Shown here: positions 41,206 through 54,232 of the stretch, in pieces
How the letters are laid out: each line of letters opens with the position of its first letter
Position numbering within the stretch: position 1 is the stretch's first letter
Assembly (NCBI GenBank): GCA_900618795.1
Contig: UYJD01000004.1
Coordinates: 1,026,605-1,090,604 of the forward strand
Source: Cyanodermella asteris
Lineage: Eukaryota; Ascomycota; Lecanoromycetes; Ostropales; Stictidaceae
Reading direction: 5' to 3'
Length of the DNA: 64,000 nt
Notes under the pieces: model-generated
The model's input: only the letters and a program-made list of their open reading frames with translations
What the model was told of the DNA's origin: nothing
Databases searched by the model: none
Position numbers and translations under genes: made by a program

Positions 41206-42520
41206 CGATCCATTCGCCCCCCTCGTCCCCATTTGGGGAGGGGGGTTCCATCTCCACACTGCCACCCAACGACAACGACAACGGACTCACTCCCGCACAG
41301 TAGCCGAGCTCAGCAAATCCACAACCGAGCTCAAAAGACGACCACGGCACACGATCTGACACACAAAGATGCGAACATGATAAATTACGACCAGACTGAA
41401 TCTTAAATAGCGAGACAGCCACAAGGAACCCGTAACGGAAGCGATACCTTTGGCCTCCATCCACCCACCCATTCCGAGCCCGGACTTGGATAGAAGCCGA
41501 GTACAACAACAAAATTTTTTTTTTAAAAAAAAAAAACACTCTCATCAAAGAGACGGGGGACCCGCGCGTCGGAACTATACACACTTATAGCCAAACTGTC
41601 AAACTGTCAATTTTCAATTCGATGACATGGGAGGGGAGGAGGAAGAAAAAGACAGGGCCGTAAAAGGGGCGACGGTCGATAAGATAAGATCTTCGAGGCC
41701 GGGTAGGTACGCCAGAGACGTCGAGGGACTTTCTCGAGGGACTACCGCTTCAAAGATGATGGTGGTTGCGGGTTTGAGGATTCTTTCAGATCGAGGTTCC
41801 TTGATATAAGGTGGTGTCATGTTTCAGGGGTACGGGGATGAACATGCAATGGGCTCGTGGCTCGTGTTTTGTGGAGGTTTTTGTGGCGATGTGCTTCTGT
41901 TGGATCGAGTTTGGTGTGGTCCTGCCGCGATCGTCCTGGGGGTGGGATCTGGATGGTTGGAACTTTACCTGCATATCGAGCGATCGTTCAGTTGTCATGA
42001 GTCATGGGAATAGCGTCACTTCAAGAATCCATGATAGACGTTCTGTAGTTTGCGACTCGGTGCGAAAGGACTCAACACACGGTTGAGATGTTTTCAGCCA
42101 CCACTGCACAGCCATGGGCAGGTGGCGCTTCAAACAAACATGGTCTGTTCAGATGCAGAAACCAAGTGGTCCACCCTCGAACTGGTACATGGTAGGCAAG
42201 TATTGTACGAAGATGCTTCTCAACTTTACAGAAGGAACAATTCATTTTAGTTCGGACATTCCCGTCTCGAAGTAGTGCTAAGATCTCCACCAAAACCTCG
42301 CGTCCATTTCCCGGGGGTATCATGCAATCTAGAAAACAATCGTGGCTCCACGCCTATCGAAACCTCCCATAGAACGCCCCAACCTATGCGTAAAATTCTG
42401 CGTTGCCAATCCGTCGATTCCCTGAACCAAGCTGAACCAAAAAGTCCAATCACGGGCAACAGGCGCCGAGAATGCAGTAGTGACCCAAACGACGGTGAGG
42501 TAAGGTTTGCAATGCTGTTT
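41206..42520. other. Intergenic region, no gene supported
   Basis: About 1.3 kb, including a T10/A12 switch (about 41514-41536) that is self-complementary, and some short frames without family resemblance. Confidence 0.5.
41514..41536. repeat. Adjacent poly-T and poly-A tracts
   Basis: About ten T are followed directly by about twelve A. The result is a long AT palindrome and a natural nucleosome-excluding or hairpin-prone site. Confidence 0.8.
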
Positions 42521-45500
42521 CTAACAGCTTGCTTGTAGTCTTCCGTCGCCGATGATACGGCAGTCTTCCATGTAGACTGGTTGCACCTTTCCACTTCCTT
42601 TCGATGTGGTTCGTGCCATTTCGAGCCCAGGCATCGACTGCCTGCTCAGTTCAACCTTTCCTGCCTCCCTGGGCTGAGCGGGAAATGGGGCCATGTTGCC
42701 CGCCGACTCGATGAGACCGGGCTTAGCAGTACCGTCAGCCACCTCAGCTCCGCCGTATATGCCTTCGGCGACCTGACCAGGCAAAAGCACCTGCTTGCCT
42801 AAAGTTCGTCTCATGTCGTCCATCATAACCTCCATCGGCGCAATGTATGCAACACCACTTGACTCGCTGTATGCGAGCACGTGTCCGCAGACAGCACCTG
42901 TTCGTGAGTCCATGACCCAAGCACCACTGTCACCGCCAGGCCCGAACTTCCCTCGGACCTGCCATGAGTGGGAGGGTGACATGCGTCCTGGCATACGAAC
43001 CATCCGCATAGCAGGCAAGATGGTGCCAGTCGCAAAGCCTGAGGTGCGCCCGTAGCAGTGGACTGCACGGTTGGCGAGGTCGGCTGATCGGATCAAAGCC
43101 ATGCCTTTGCCCTCGCATGCGCTCTTTTCCGTTGGCGTGGGTGCTCGTTGACTTGGCATGGGCGGCACAGTAGTGTGCGGGTCGGCCAGTCGGTGGTCAT
43201 TGATGCGGATGAGCGCCCAGTCAATCTCATGGATGAGGTCAGCATCGTGGGTGCGACGGAGACCCGAGCTGGCGTGCACATGACCAAAAGCGTGGCTGCA
43301 CAGGTGCTCGAGGTCCTTGTCTTCCTCACTGGGAAAGAAATCGCTTCCGACATCGTCCAGAGCCGGCTGCGTCACGAACAGGTCTGCTCCATCGCCGACG
43401 GCAATTCCTGCTGTATCTCCTCCGTCTTCTTCCTCCTCCATCATTGCTTCGGGCATCTCATCTGGGTCAAAGCCCTCTTCTGCCCAGAAGTCGTCGTCGT
43501 CGTCGTCAACGTCCAGAGGATCGGGGTATAATGGCGAGTCGTCAAGCGTAAAAGGGTACATATTCTCCGGATCATAGCTTTCATTCGGGTCAAAGTCTGA
43601 CTCTTGTACAGAGCTGGCGTCGTCATTGACGGTTGAAGTGAGCAGACTGAGATTTGAGGTTGTTCTGTGAAGAGATGAGACGCCTAGTTTGATTAGTTCT
43701 CATGAACTGATTCACCCCCAGTGACATCCACTTCCGAATACTCACTTTCGCTGCGGTGAGCCATCGATCGTTGAAGGTTGATGACGTTCTCAAGCCCGAG
43801 TTGAGTCTCTTCTTCGTCCTCCAGCATATGATGGACGCTCATACCAAACGGTTCACCGTCAACGAGCACAGTACCACCGAAGCTAACTGGGGGAAGATGA
43901 CTTCCTCGCAGATAGGCTCCGATGGAGGCGCCGCTCTGTGGCTTCTCCTGGAAATGAGGGTTGAGGTCTTCATAGCCTTCGGGTACATTTTGAGGTCGTT
44001 TCGCACTCTTCATCTTGCGTGACTTCGATCTAACGACTTGACCGGGTACGACTCTGATGTCAAAAAGGCGGAGCTCCTTGTTGAGATGCTGCAGGATCCT
44101 GCGGACCTTCTTCGTGCTGGTGCATTCCATATATAGGGTCGGGCGAGCAGTTTCCTCGTCTGCACCAGCCATGAAGACGTCGATGCTGTACGTCTCCCAT
44201 CGGCTGATTGCCCTTCGAAGGATTTTCTCCAGCTTGGGGTACATGTTTGTCTGCCAGTAGTTGCGATAGAGCTGTGGTATCTCATGAGACCAGACGGTGA
44301 TGCACTGGCTCAGCGACGAGTCTTCTGCTTGTTGCTTGCTAGTTGTGGCTTTGACTGATTGCGTCTGAGCCGGAACGTCCTTCTCCTGCACCTTTGCCGG
44401 TTGCTGTCTGGGCTCGACCTCGGGGACGTGAGAGGACGCCGAGCTGATAAGCTCCTTCAGCGGCACCGGGCTCTGGTCAGGGTCGATCAAGCAGCACCTA
44501 TTTAGCACCGCCAATACCTTCTCGTGGAACCCGGTCGTGGCTTTGGCAGACGCTTGCACCGAGTTCAGACCGGCGGTATTCTTCTCGTCGCCTGCTGTGA
44601 AACAGTAGTAGACGGCCTGCATATATTGGGTGCCGACCTTGTGGGCGAGCTTCTTCAGATAGATGCTCTGTAGCCGGGCGCGGAAGTCCTCGCGCGAGTA
44701 CTTTGATTTGTAGAATCTGCCTATCGGCATCCACAAGCCAATCTCCAGCAAGAGCATGCCAAGACCGTAGAGATCATGCATCAGGTCGAAGGGATGTTCT
44801 TCGCCAACAGACACGCCGGGAGGGTAGTAGATACCGTTCAATGGCGAGTCCCGGTCAGCGGCAGAAGACAGATAGCCGAGGTGGTGGAATCCAGTGAGGT
44901 ATGGCTTGCGAATGAGTGCTGATTTCCAGATTCGGTCTTGACTTGAGGCAAGTTCGGGAGGCAGGAAGAATACAATGTTATTAGAATTGATATTTCCGTG
45001 GCTGATTCCGAGTTCGTGAAGATGGGACAAGCTTAGAGCAATGTTCGTCGCAAGTCTGAATCTGTGCTCGAGGCAAGGGACATTCTGACTTTCTGTGTCC
45101 CCTCCGTTTTGAAGAAACGACAACAGACTCCTCGGATGAGGCACTACTTGCTGTCGTGACCGACTTCGAGGCTCCGGAAGACTGTACACAAAGGCGTAAC
45201 GTTGTCGAGCCTGGTCTAGGGTCCAACCAGAAAGCTTCAAGAACCCGCTGTACTCGTCACTTTGACCGGCAGGCGATCTCAGCAAAGCGAGCAAAAGCTT
45301 TTCGAATCTCTCATTGCTGGGTTGGGGATCACGGCCTGGACCACCGTCCGATCGTCGGTAGTCAAGCATTACCGGTACATTTGCGCTAGGCTGACCAGCT
45401 GATGGTGGTAGGGCGAAGATTGCGGTGCTCCTATCCTCTGTCCCGGATGCAATGGCTTCGTAAGTTGGTGGGGCGTCGTTGGCAGGCCTCGAATGCGGCG

Positions 45501-46167
45501 CAGCCTGAAATAGTGTCGAATCCATGAAGCTGTGAGCGGTCAAGTTATCGCTCTGGAAAAGATGTGACAACGACGCTTCACGAGCCTGTGCTGCTGAAGC
45601 CTCCGCCGCGCTCTCCTGGGCTATCAGTCTGGCTTTGTCGTCCACATACTGGCCGACCCTTTCCTTGAGAGCCTTCTCGCGGTACCTAGCCTCCTCCGGA
45701 GGAGGTTCCAATCGAGTTCGAGAAAGATCGCACAACGTGTCGATTGAAGTGGTCAGATCCCGGTTGATTTCTTCGAGTCTCTGTACTGATTCTGCCGAGT
45801 GGTGGGTTACTGCCATCTTGCCTCTAGCCTTCTCGCCCATGTTGGGCTGATTTGCTGCAGCCGGGTTCAAACTCTCGGCCTCCTCGAGCAGATACTTGAT
45901 TGAATCCATGATGCTGGCGACCAAATCGTTGATGCCCGCCCGGCCGAGTGAGCTGTCAATGTCATCTTCCTTCGATCGATCTGCCCACTGAATTCCCCAG
46001 GCGATGAGCCTATCCTTCTGGATTCTGAGCTTGAGGAACAACGGCGAGGCGTCCGGGCTGCCACCCCTAGTCTGGACGAGTTCCTCGTACAGCCTCTTGT
46101 TGTCATTGAAGATCTGAGTTAGAGGTCGCGACAGGGGCAAGGCCGTCGGCCGGATATATCCAGCCAT
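42521..46167 (-). CDS. HeLo-like N-terminus, pseudokinase and trypsin-like serine protease in one protein
   Basis: Two exons on the minus strand, 46167-43746 and 43683-42521, with a 62-nt intron (GTGAGT, ACTAATC, CTAG); 1194 residues. An in-frame GTG upstream was not used. Residues ~1-150 look like a HeLo/HeLo-like (prion-inhibition and propagation) helical domain: PLTQIFNDNKRLYEELV, then LFLKLRIQKDRLIAWGIQW, then helices and a helical linker. Residues ~300-560 are kinase-like, with LATNIALSLSHLHELGISHG and DLYGLGMLLLEIGLW. HRD is replaced by HGN, DFG is missing and no ATP-binding lysine is visible, so it should be a pseudokinase. The last ~450 residues carry a chymotrypsin-order triad: His in GMSVHHML, Asp in HEIDWALIRIND, Ser in GPGGDSGAWV. 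An acidic loop lies between His and Asp, spanning the intron. Relatives in fungi are implicated in heterokaryon incompatibility and regulated cell death; activity here is inference. Confidence 0.85.
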
Positions 46168-49100
46168 GGCCGGCAAGCCTGCTCGCACGGATTACTAGGG
46201 TTGGTTGAAGAATGAAATGGGGCATATACAGCGAGTTGTGAATGTCAACAGGGGTCGAATCACAGGCCAAGTGAATGTTCAGTGCTAGAATTGGATATAA
46301 TGAAAGAGGGAGCCTTGCAGAGGCGAATTCGATGGTGGTTGCCTGGCCGGCCTCGTGCTCGCTTGGCACCCGATGCGAGAGCAGAAAGCTGGTGCCTGAA
46401 AGCCCATTTGATTGCCCACGCGGCACGGAACAACCATGCTCCGATCGTCTCCGACACCTCGAGCACTCACTGATCTGAAATATTTGGTGAACGTTACCAC
46501 CGAGTCGTCTCCAGATGTAAAGTCTTAGTTCATAATTGCGCTCAATTCAACTGTGTCTGTGTCGTGGATTTGTTGTTCTTTTTCCACAAACATCACAATA
46601 TCATGGACCGTGCACATCTCTCAGCAGCAGCCTAGCCTCGCGCCAACGTCAGCAAACGAGGAGAATCCAACTAAATGCAGCCAGGATTTCCACGGCTTTC
46701 GGGTCCATTACGAATCGTCTCGCGCGGCTCTTCGTACTCGACTGCCTTCTCAGTCTCCAAGGAAACGCTTTAGGCAGTGTTGAGCGTGACACTGTGAAGA
46801 TCGAAATGCGACCGAAATTGGTGTAGGCAACTGACTTCTGCTTCACAACTGAGCCCCGGGGCATGCTCTAGGTAGCCACGAATGCTGTGATGAAAATCAT
46901 GAAACATCGGAAGTTTCAAGCTGTGGCTTGGAATGAATCCATGTACGACGTGTACTTTCAGGCAACCTATGATGGCTGCTCCAAGGCGGATTGATCAAGG
47001 TCATGGCGGACGTACGGGCAAGAACACCTCTGAGATCTGAGATCTTCAGCCAACTTACATTGGTCTCTATTGAGATAGATACACGTCGAACACCTCGAGT
47101 AGAGGCTGCAATAACGACGCAACAACTTTGGACTGCCAACCTGGCTTACTGTGCGCACGCTGCCAGTATCCGGGTCGATGTCTCTGCAACAATAGGCAGT
47201 AGTTCAATTAGCCAAGTATTCAAATGACACCAACATGTTGATGAGCACTTTGCCAAAACCTCCAGGACTCAACTTTGATCAGTCATCGCTGGCACGGTTC
47301 GCCGCCGATATCTGGCATCTGTGATGAATCAATGTACCGGGGAGAAGGGACCGAAGATCGCAAGCTCTCAAAGTCAGCGACACGAGTTCAGCTTCGCCTC
47401 CCGATACTTTGCCCATTCAGTCATCATCGGACGCAGCAGTCTCGTCGATCATACCTGTGCAACTCTCCGTTCAACTCTCCAAAGTTCAAAGCTTCCGTTG
47501 ACTTACCGCAACATTCGACCAGGCCGTCACAGACAAATACCAAACAACGACTCGAGAAATGCACCGTGAGCGTGATTGCGTAGCTGTTTCACGTCAGAGA
47601 ACATTCGCACCCAGGTCGTTCCTCGCCAAAAACGAATGTAGCTGCCTAGATGCGTACCGGTGATCCTGCTCTCCACCCCGCCACAATCTCGACCAACCGG
47701 ACCCGGAGCCTCACGACAGCGCATGACAGGGCCACGAGGACGGACCTGTTTTTTGCTTACCCGAATCCAACCCCGCAATTCGCTGGGAGTAGACTCCTTC
47801 GTCGTAAGTAGCCTCGATCGTGGAGGTCCGGTTCGAACCAGGCTGGGCGGGGGAGCCTTGCTGTTCTTTTTTATTTTTTTGGTGCTTCCGATCCCAAGTG
47901 AGTATTTTTTTATTTTTTTTTGCCAGTTCCATCGTTCATCTCGAAATGTTGGGGAGGGCCATTCTCGCATGCGTTATTCGGACACGGTCGAGCTGAGAAA
48001 TCGATGGTGGTCGTCTCGTTCTCCGGAAAGTTCTTGTCTGACCGGCGGAGATGGAGGTGGGAAGTATATTGTATTCATGTCACGGGCAAGTGCTCGTTGA
48101 GGAGAATCCGTTTCAAGGGCGACGGGCAAAGTGTCATTGTATGGTCGCAAGCCATGATTCTCATGCCCCTCCCTGCATGGCCTACCCTCTCATGTCTCTT
48201 GCTCTCTGATGAAGCGCGAGCCCCGTGGACTCCGTTCGCATACATTGAATCAGGCCATGAGGCTGACGTGCATGCAATGGTGGGCGTAGAAGTAGCACGA
48301 TCTTTGGCACGCCCCTCCTACATAGGATTGAAGTTGTATTTGGTGGCGCGCAATGTTGGGGCGATGCCGCACACCAAACATGATTTGCACCGAGTCACTG
48401 CCAAACAGCGTGATCGGGCGAAACTGGTCACAATCTGCGAGCTTCTTTGTCGCTTGCGATTCTGGCCACGTCCCGGCTGTCGAACTCCGTTTGAGCCTTT
48501 TCAATTCTGCCAGGTTAGCATCAATGGGGAACAGTATGCCGCGGACAAAGATCGCAAGAGCAGATATGAATGCGGACGCTTTGGGCCTTTTCGAAACGGT
48601 CATAACGAAAGATGGGAAACAAAGACCGCTTTTTGGCCGACGTAGATCCAAAATAGGCACGTCAAAGCGTACGAGATGGGCCCCAGAGAGAGAGCGCGCG
48701 CGTGAAATGAATCTGTCTCAGCGGGTCCATGGAAGTTTTGATAACGTCTATAACCCAAACATTCTCACCGCGTTGTAAAGGCTGTATGGAGGCCATTGAC
48801 TATTGGCCATCACTTCAAGTCGACTTTTCAGCCGACCCACATTGTTATCAACCATAAACTGATGGAATCGTAGATACGATGAGACCGAGCGACCTCCTTG
48901 TTTCCAGTGCTACCTTTGCACAAATCGACGGGCTCGCTCCCGTTGGTCCAAGTATGGCCTGCTACGGTTCTTTTCGGTGGCTCCAAGTACGAGGAACTCC
49001 ACTTCGCTCAGATCGTTCCCGAGGCAGAAATGTCAGTGACCAATCAGTGGTGATGTGGAGGCTTTGACAGCTGTCAAAGTCATGGCGCTACCGAGATCGG

Positions 49101-52100
49101 CAGGAACGCCATGTCATGTACAGAAGGATGCAAAGACATCACCAATCGATCGCTCGGCCATCAATGCTGTTGATCGTGGCGTCGGATCAAGTCCTTGATG
49201 AATTTACAATGCCATGTTTATGAGCGCATGTCAGGGTTCCGTGGATCAGCCGCAGCCTTTCATTTCCTTCTCCGTTCAGCAGCGGCTACACGAGTCCTCC
49301 GCGGAGTTTGATGCCACACCAAAGTTCAACGCCGCATGCGTGAGATGGTCGACCTGAGACAAAAAGACAGTCCGAATGAGACGATTTGCTTCTTTGAGTG
49401 AAATGTCTCGGCCTGGAAAGGATCGGAAGCATGGACATGGACACGTTGTCGTATATTTGCTGGAACCGGGCGCAGTCAGAGACGGACAACCATGGATGGG
49501 AGTGTTGTTCGGCGCGGCTCTCCATGTGAGACAGGCCAATGCGAATTGTGATTAAATTTTGGCCAGAGGCTCACGACCTCGCGCGTTTTGACCTGTAGCA
49601 TTTCGACTCGTAGCACCAGCACTGTAGTCGTGTCGTCGACAGAGCCCAGTCCTGACCGGCTTGAGGCTGGAAAGTGCCGTTTGGAAAGGCACGCCGGCTC
49701 CACGGCTTTGGGTAGAGTGCTTTGGCCGCGGCGACACATGATGCTATTATCACCGATTCACTTCATAGCCCCGTAGTCGTTGCTGCTCGAGTGAAACGCC
49801 GCATCGAAGGAGAAGGGATCCGGGTTCGTTTCTTCCACAACTAATGCGAAAAACGTCACCACCCAGTGGCGCATCTTGATTTCCCATTTGGCCGTGGACT
49901 CTCTGGGTATTCGAAATTCCGACCGCGCATCCGCTTTCGCTGACACATGCTCGTGGCGCGGCTCCAAACGTCGTCTCAAGATCCTCAAGATCCCAGTCCG
50001 AGATGTGGCTCGCCAGGAGTGGCCGAGTGGGGAAGCAGCATTTCGATTTGCGGGTATCGACCAGGAGCGGCATATCGTTTCGTGATGTCTCGGTGTATGT
50101 GGTACTGGGTGCGAGCAGCGGCGGGAATCACTCTGTAGCTTGCTTGCTTCATGGCAAGACCGAGCAGGACCATGACAGATTCAAGGAGACTATGGCAAAC
50201 GCCAAGATGCTGCGGTGGTGTGTGGCAGCAGACCAGTGTATCACGCATGCACATGCAGCCGCCACCAGAGTTTGCACGGCCGGTAGCGAACAATTACACA
50301 TCTCGACCGGGGGTTCGACGACGCTGGAGCCAGGCGATTGTGGGAGCCTGCCTGGGAAGGATCTTGCAGCAGCAGAACCGGTGGAAATGCGAGCTGTCAA
50401 GCTGCCAGATGCGCAGACCCTGGCCAGCAGCCGTAATGTTACCGTAAGCACGCTGCATCGATACAACGATACGACGATACGGCGTCCCGGGTGATCTCTG
50501 TACGACTGGCTTGTGGCGGCAGATCTGCGCTCGTTTTTCATGTGCCAAGCGAAGCCGATGAGAGGGGACTTGTCGTCGCCGACGATGACACAAAGTTGCT
50601 GCTCGATGGGTGGTAGGACGTCGTCCGAAGAAAACGTCCCGCGGAAGGTGAGATGTCGCGCTGGCGTGCGTATCGAGCCAATGGCTGCCAGGCGTCCGAG
50701 CGAAGACGGCGAAATGTGTGGCTCGGAGATTAGGTGCAACCGGCTTCCTCATGCAGGGTCTGCCGCTGCAGCGGGTGACATGCCGCTATTCAGACTTCGG
50801 CATGCAATAATCAGCCGGGCTGCATAGAGACGGGGCAAATTCTGGTGTATCGCAGCAAAGGAATGACATGTCAAAGCGAAGCCAAAGGAAGAGGCCCGCC
50901 GTCTGCCGGCTTGCCGACCGTGAGTGCTTGATTCGCAGACGTGCGGTAGCGAACGCTCTTGGCAGCTGGAAGGGGTCGTCGTGAGTCGTGAGCGGCATTC
51001 TGCCGGGCGAAAGACGAGTGGCGAAGGGCGACGATCGCAAGCCGTGAAGATGACAATTTGCACCTGTGCAAAAGAGCCGTAGGCGGCGGCGGGCGCAGGC
51101 CAAGGAGGGGAAAAAGGGCTGTGAGCGCCGCTTCTGAGTGCAGATCAACACACTTCAGCTTCCGTCTCTCCCGTGCTGAAAAAGCATCGTGGGCATGCTG
51201 TAGGGCTAGAATGCCAACGCGTCGCACACTCCTTCGACTCTCGGGCTCTTGTGCTGTACGCATGATCGTCGGAGCTGGCGAACTAGCATGACTCTCTTCC
51301 TGCTAGCATCCGTCTTGACGGCCTCTTTCTCTACTCGGCCCCCTTTCATTGGCTGTCGTGCCTTAAATGCCAACTCGATTACAGGATGAACAGCTGGACA
51401 GTTAACATTATCCGGCAGCTGCTGCGTTTGCCAAGCTGTTGGCCCGTCATCCCGCAAGTCCCTTCTTGAGCTCATTGGCCCCTGCAGCCGACGTGAATTT
51501 AATTGCCTTCATATTTTTGCGATAAACGAGAAGGCCAGAAAGTTCCCTGGCCGTGTACCGCATGATCCCCGATTTCCACCTCCAAAGACGTCGAGGCACA
51601 CGAGTCAAGCTGAACGCTGCAGCTTGCATGCAGCAGCAGCAAGGTCCTCGATAGCCTGCTCACAATACCAACCCTGTCCGTGATGGTCATGCAGTCGAAT
51701 TCGTGTCCTGGGTCTTGCTCGCAAGGTTCGACTTTGGTCAGACCCCTGGCGTCCTGTCGCACCTGTCATCATTTGCCTTCCTTTCTGGAGGTGGCGGTGG
51801 GCAAATCCCGCGGCCGACCCTCCTTGGGCGGACGATCAATGGCGCAGCCAGCGCTTCGAACCTTGGAACGGGACTGAGCAACAGACGATGTACGATGCAA
51901 ACTCTGTGGGTCGTAAACCGTTACAAGGGAGTAGGGTTTTGACAATTCATACGTCAGCTACAAGCAAACTTCGAAGGTGTACGCAAAAGTTGACTATTGG
52001 TCGCCGGCGTGCTTGCTGCGTCTGTGGCTGCCGTCTCGGGCGACATTGGGAAGCCTTTTTAGAATGAAGGAAACGATACACGACCTTCTCGAAGCATTCG

Positions 52101-52762
52101 TTTCAGGAACAAGCCGTCGGCACAAGGCCGGTGGAGCGCAGGAAATGGGGAGTATTCATCCGACTGTTGGAAAGAGGAGCTTACGGACGCCACCAAATCC
52201 TGCCCATGCGTCACTTGACGGCCTCTCGTTGGTAGATCGTCAAGAAGAAGCGATGGCGTAGAGAGGATGAGACGGATCAAGCTGCGAAGCTTGCGGTGGC
52301 GTCGGCTAGACCTGGAGATAAGCAGAAGCGGATGCTGGCGGCTCCCTTTGGGAAGGTGAGATCGTCTTGGTCAGAACAAAGTATCGGTATGTACAGGACG
52401 AGAGGGGTTGCCGAGATTGTTGTGCTGCACACTTCGAAAAACAGCTGACGAGGCTTCGAGGGGTAAAGCCGTGACCGACAAGTTTTCGTCTCGGAGCAGC
52501 TCGAGACGGCAACAGACGCGACGGAATTGTAAGGTGTCAAACAAGACTGACAGGCAAAGGATTCCTGCTTCATATTTGGTCGCAGGTGTGCCTAGCAATC
52601 CGTGCAAAGACGGGAGATCGACAAGGGTACATGGTCGAGACGATGGCCCAAGGGCCTTGACGGCCAAATTCAGATCTTTGTCTGTCCTACGACTCTACCG
52701 CCCAGCTAGTGGAGGATAACAGTTTGAATCTCTGCATGCCTAGCGGCGTCAGTGAAAAGAGA

Positions 52763-52809
52763 AAAAAAAAAAAAAAAAGGAAGGAAGAAGGGTAAAAAAA
52801 AAAAAAAAG
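52763..52809. repeat. Pair of poly-A tracts around a purine-rich spacer
   Basis: Two runs of 15 or more A flank a GGAAGGAAGAAGGG spacer, so the whole 45 nt is purine on one strand. Confidence 0.75.
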
Positions 52810-54208
52810 ATCGGTGAATGAGAAAGCGAAGTTGAAAGTCCAGTCATGGCAAATATGGCGCCTTCTAGGGTGGTGACCAGAAGCTCTTGGAGCAAGTGGC
52901 TTGGCCGTGTGTGGTAAACATGGAGCACCGGGCATCCTGCCGAGCAGTGGGCAATGCTGAATCGTCGTCAACAACAGTCCTTGTCGACGCGGTTCCGACC
53001 AGGATGTCTGGCATAGCGATGGTCTTGACGAGGATTGTTGGTGCATGCTGGGCTTGGTGTTGGCAGCGTCGGCGGCGTTGACTACCATGTTCTGCGGCAC
53101 GAATTGGCTGCAGGTCACACGTGGCCATGAGGTCGCATCGGGCAGATCTGACTTGCAAACAACCACCAGCCAGCACGTCTGCGTTCTCATCCTGCACAAC
53201 TGGGGCCGACACCGTTGTTTCTCACCAGTCGCCGGCCACCTTTAGCTGGAACGTCGCAGCTCGCAGGGCCTGGAGCGTTCTCAAGCATCCGCGACGGCGT
53301 CCGTTGTAGGCCTCCATCAGTCAGGCTACTGCTTCAGTCTGCCCGGCGGCGTCGGTTATCGTATCACAGGTTCAACGCTTCTGTAACTGCCATCGTTGCC
53401 ATCGTCCATCCTGAATCCTTCCCGTGCCCCGATCTGCAGTCAGAGCAAAGTCTGCGTGCCGGTGGCCAGCCTGGTGCGATCCTGCGTTGGATGATGGTGC
53501 TGCAAGTAGGCACTCAACTATCGCAACATTCGACAAACGTCAGTATTGTTACTGCCCCGTCAAGCTTGTGCCGACAAAAAGTGCAGTGAGAGTCCGTGTG
53601 CACAAAGCCAGTATGCGCGTCTTTTTTCCTGGTGAGGGTGTCAAGTACAGTAATCGTAACAAAGCCAAATCCACATTGCATGTTCTATTCGTCTCATGCG
53701 GCATCGTTCCGGCCCAGCGACGGGCACACGACTGGTGCTTGGTAGGATATCCTGATCTCGGGTTCGACAGCGGCATAGCTGCTGAAATGGTCATGGTCGT
53801 GTCGACTAGCCTTCAACCAACATTGCGCCTCGTGACCAACATGCAAGGCCTACCGGTGGCAGTTGTCAAAACGGGAACGCCAAAGGCCACACGTGCTGGA
53901 GACCAAGTGCCGTGCCGTGCGTTCGTCAATTCACATTGAAGCGGCGGGGTATTTTCTGGGATACATGCTCACCATTGGATTGATGCTCACCGGTTGTCAG
54001 CCATTTTCGGACCTGGAGGCCCGCCAGAGGAATGACAGTCGCATCGTTGGACCGCCGGTGCTTCAAGTTACTTCTTGCTAGCACGGAGCGGTGCAAATCC
54101 GGGTGCGGTACGATAATGATTCCGGAAAAGGCTCACTCTGGCGGTGGGGGCAGGACTGCAGGCACACAGCGATGAGTGTGTCTATGCTTTGAATTGTACA
54201 CGTTGACA

Positions 54209-54232
54209 GGCAGACAGACAGACAGACAGACG
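54209..54232. repeat. CAGA tetranucleotide microsatellite
   Basis: About five to six tandem CAGA units. Confidence 0.8.

Noticed and set aside
47826-47850. tRNA B-box-like GGTTCGAACC
   Set aside because: The T-stem pairs poorly and no D-arm, anticodon arm or acceptor stem fits on either strand.
47920-48645. 241-aa plus-strand frame in the gene desert
   Set aside because: No recognisable motif; high Arg/Trp/Cys content typical of chance frames.
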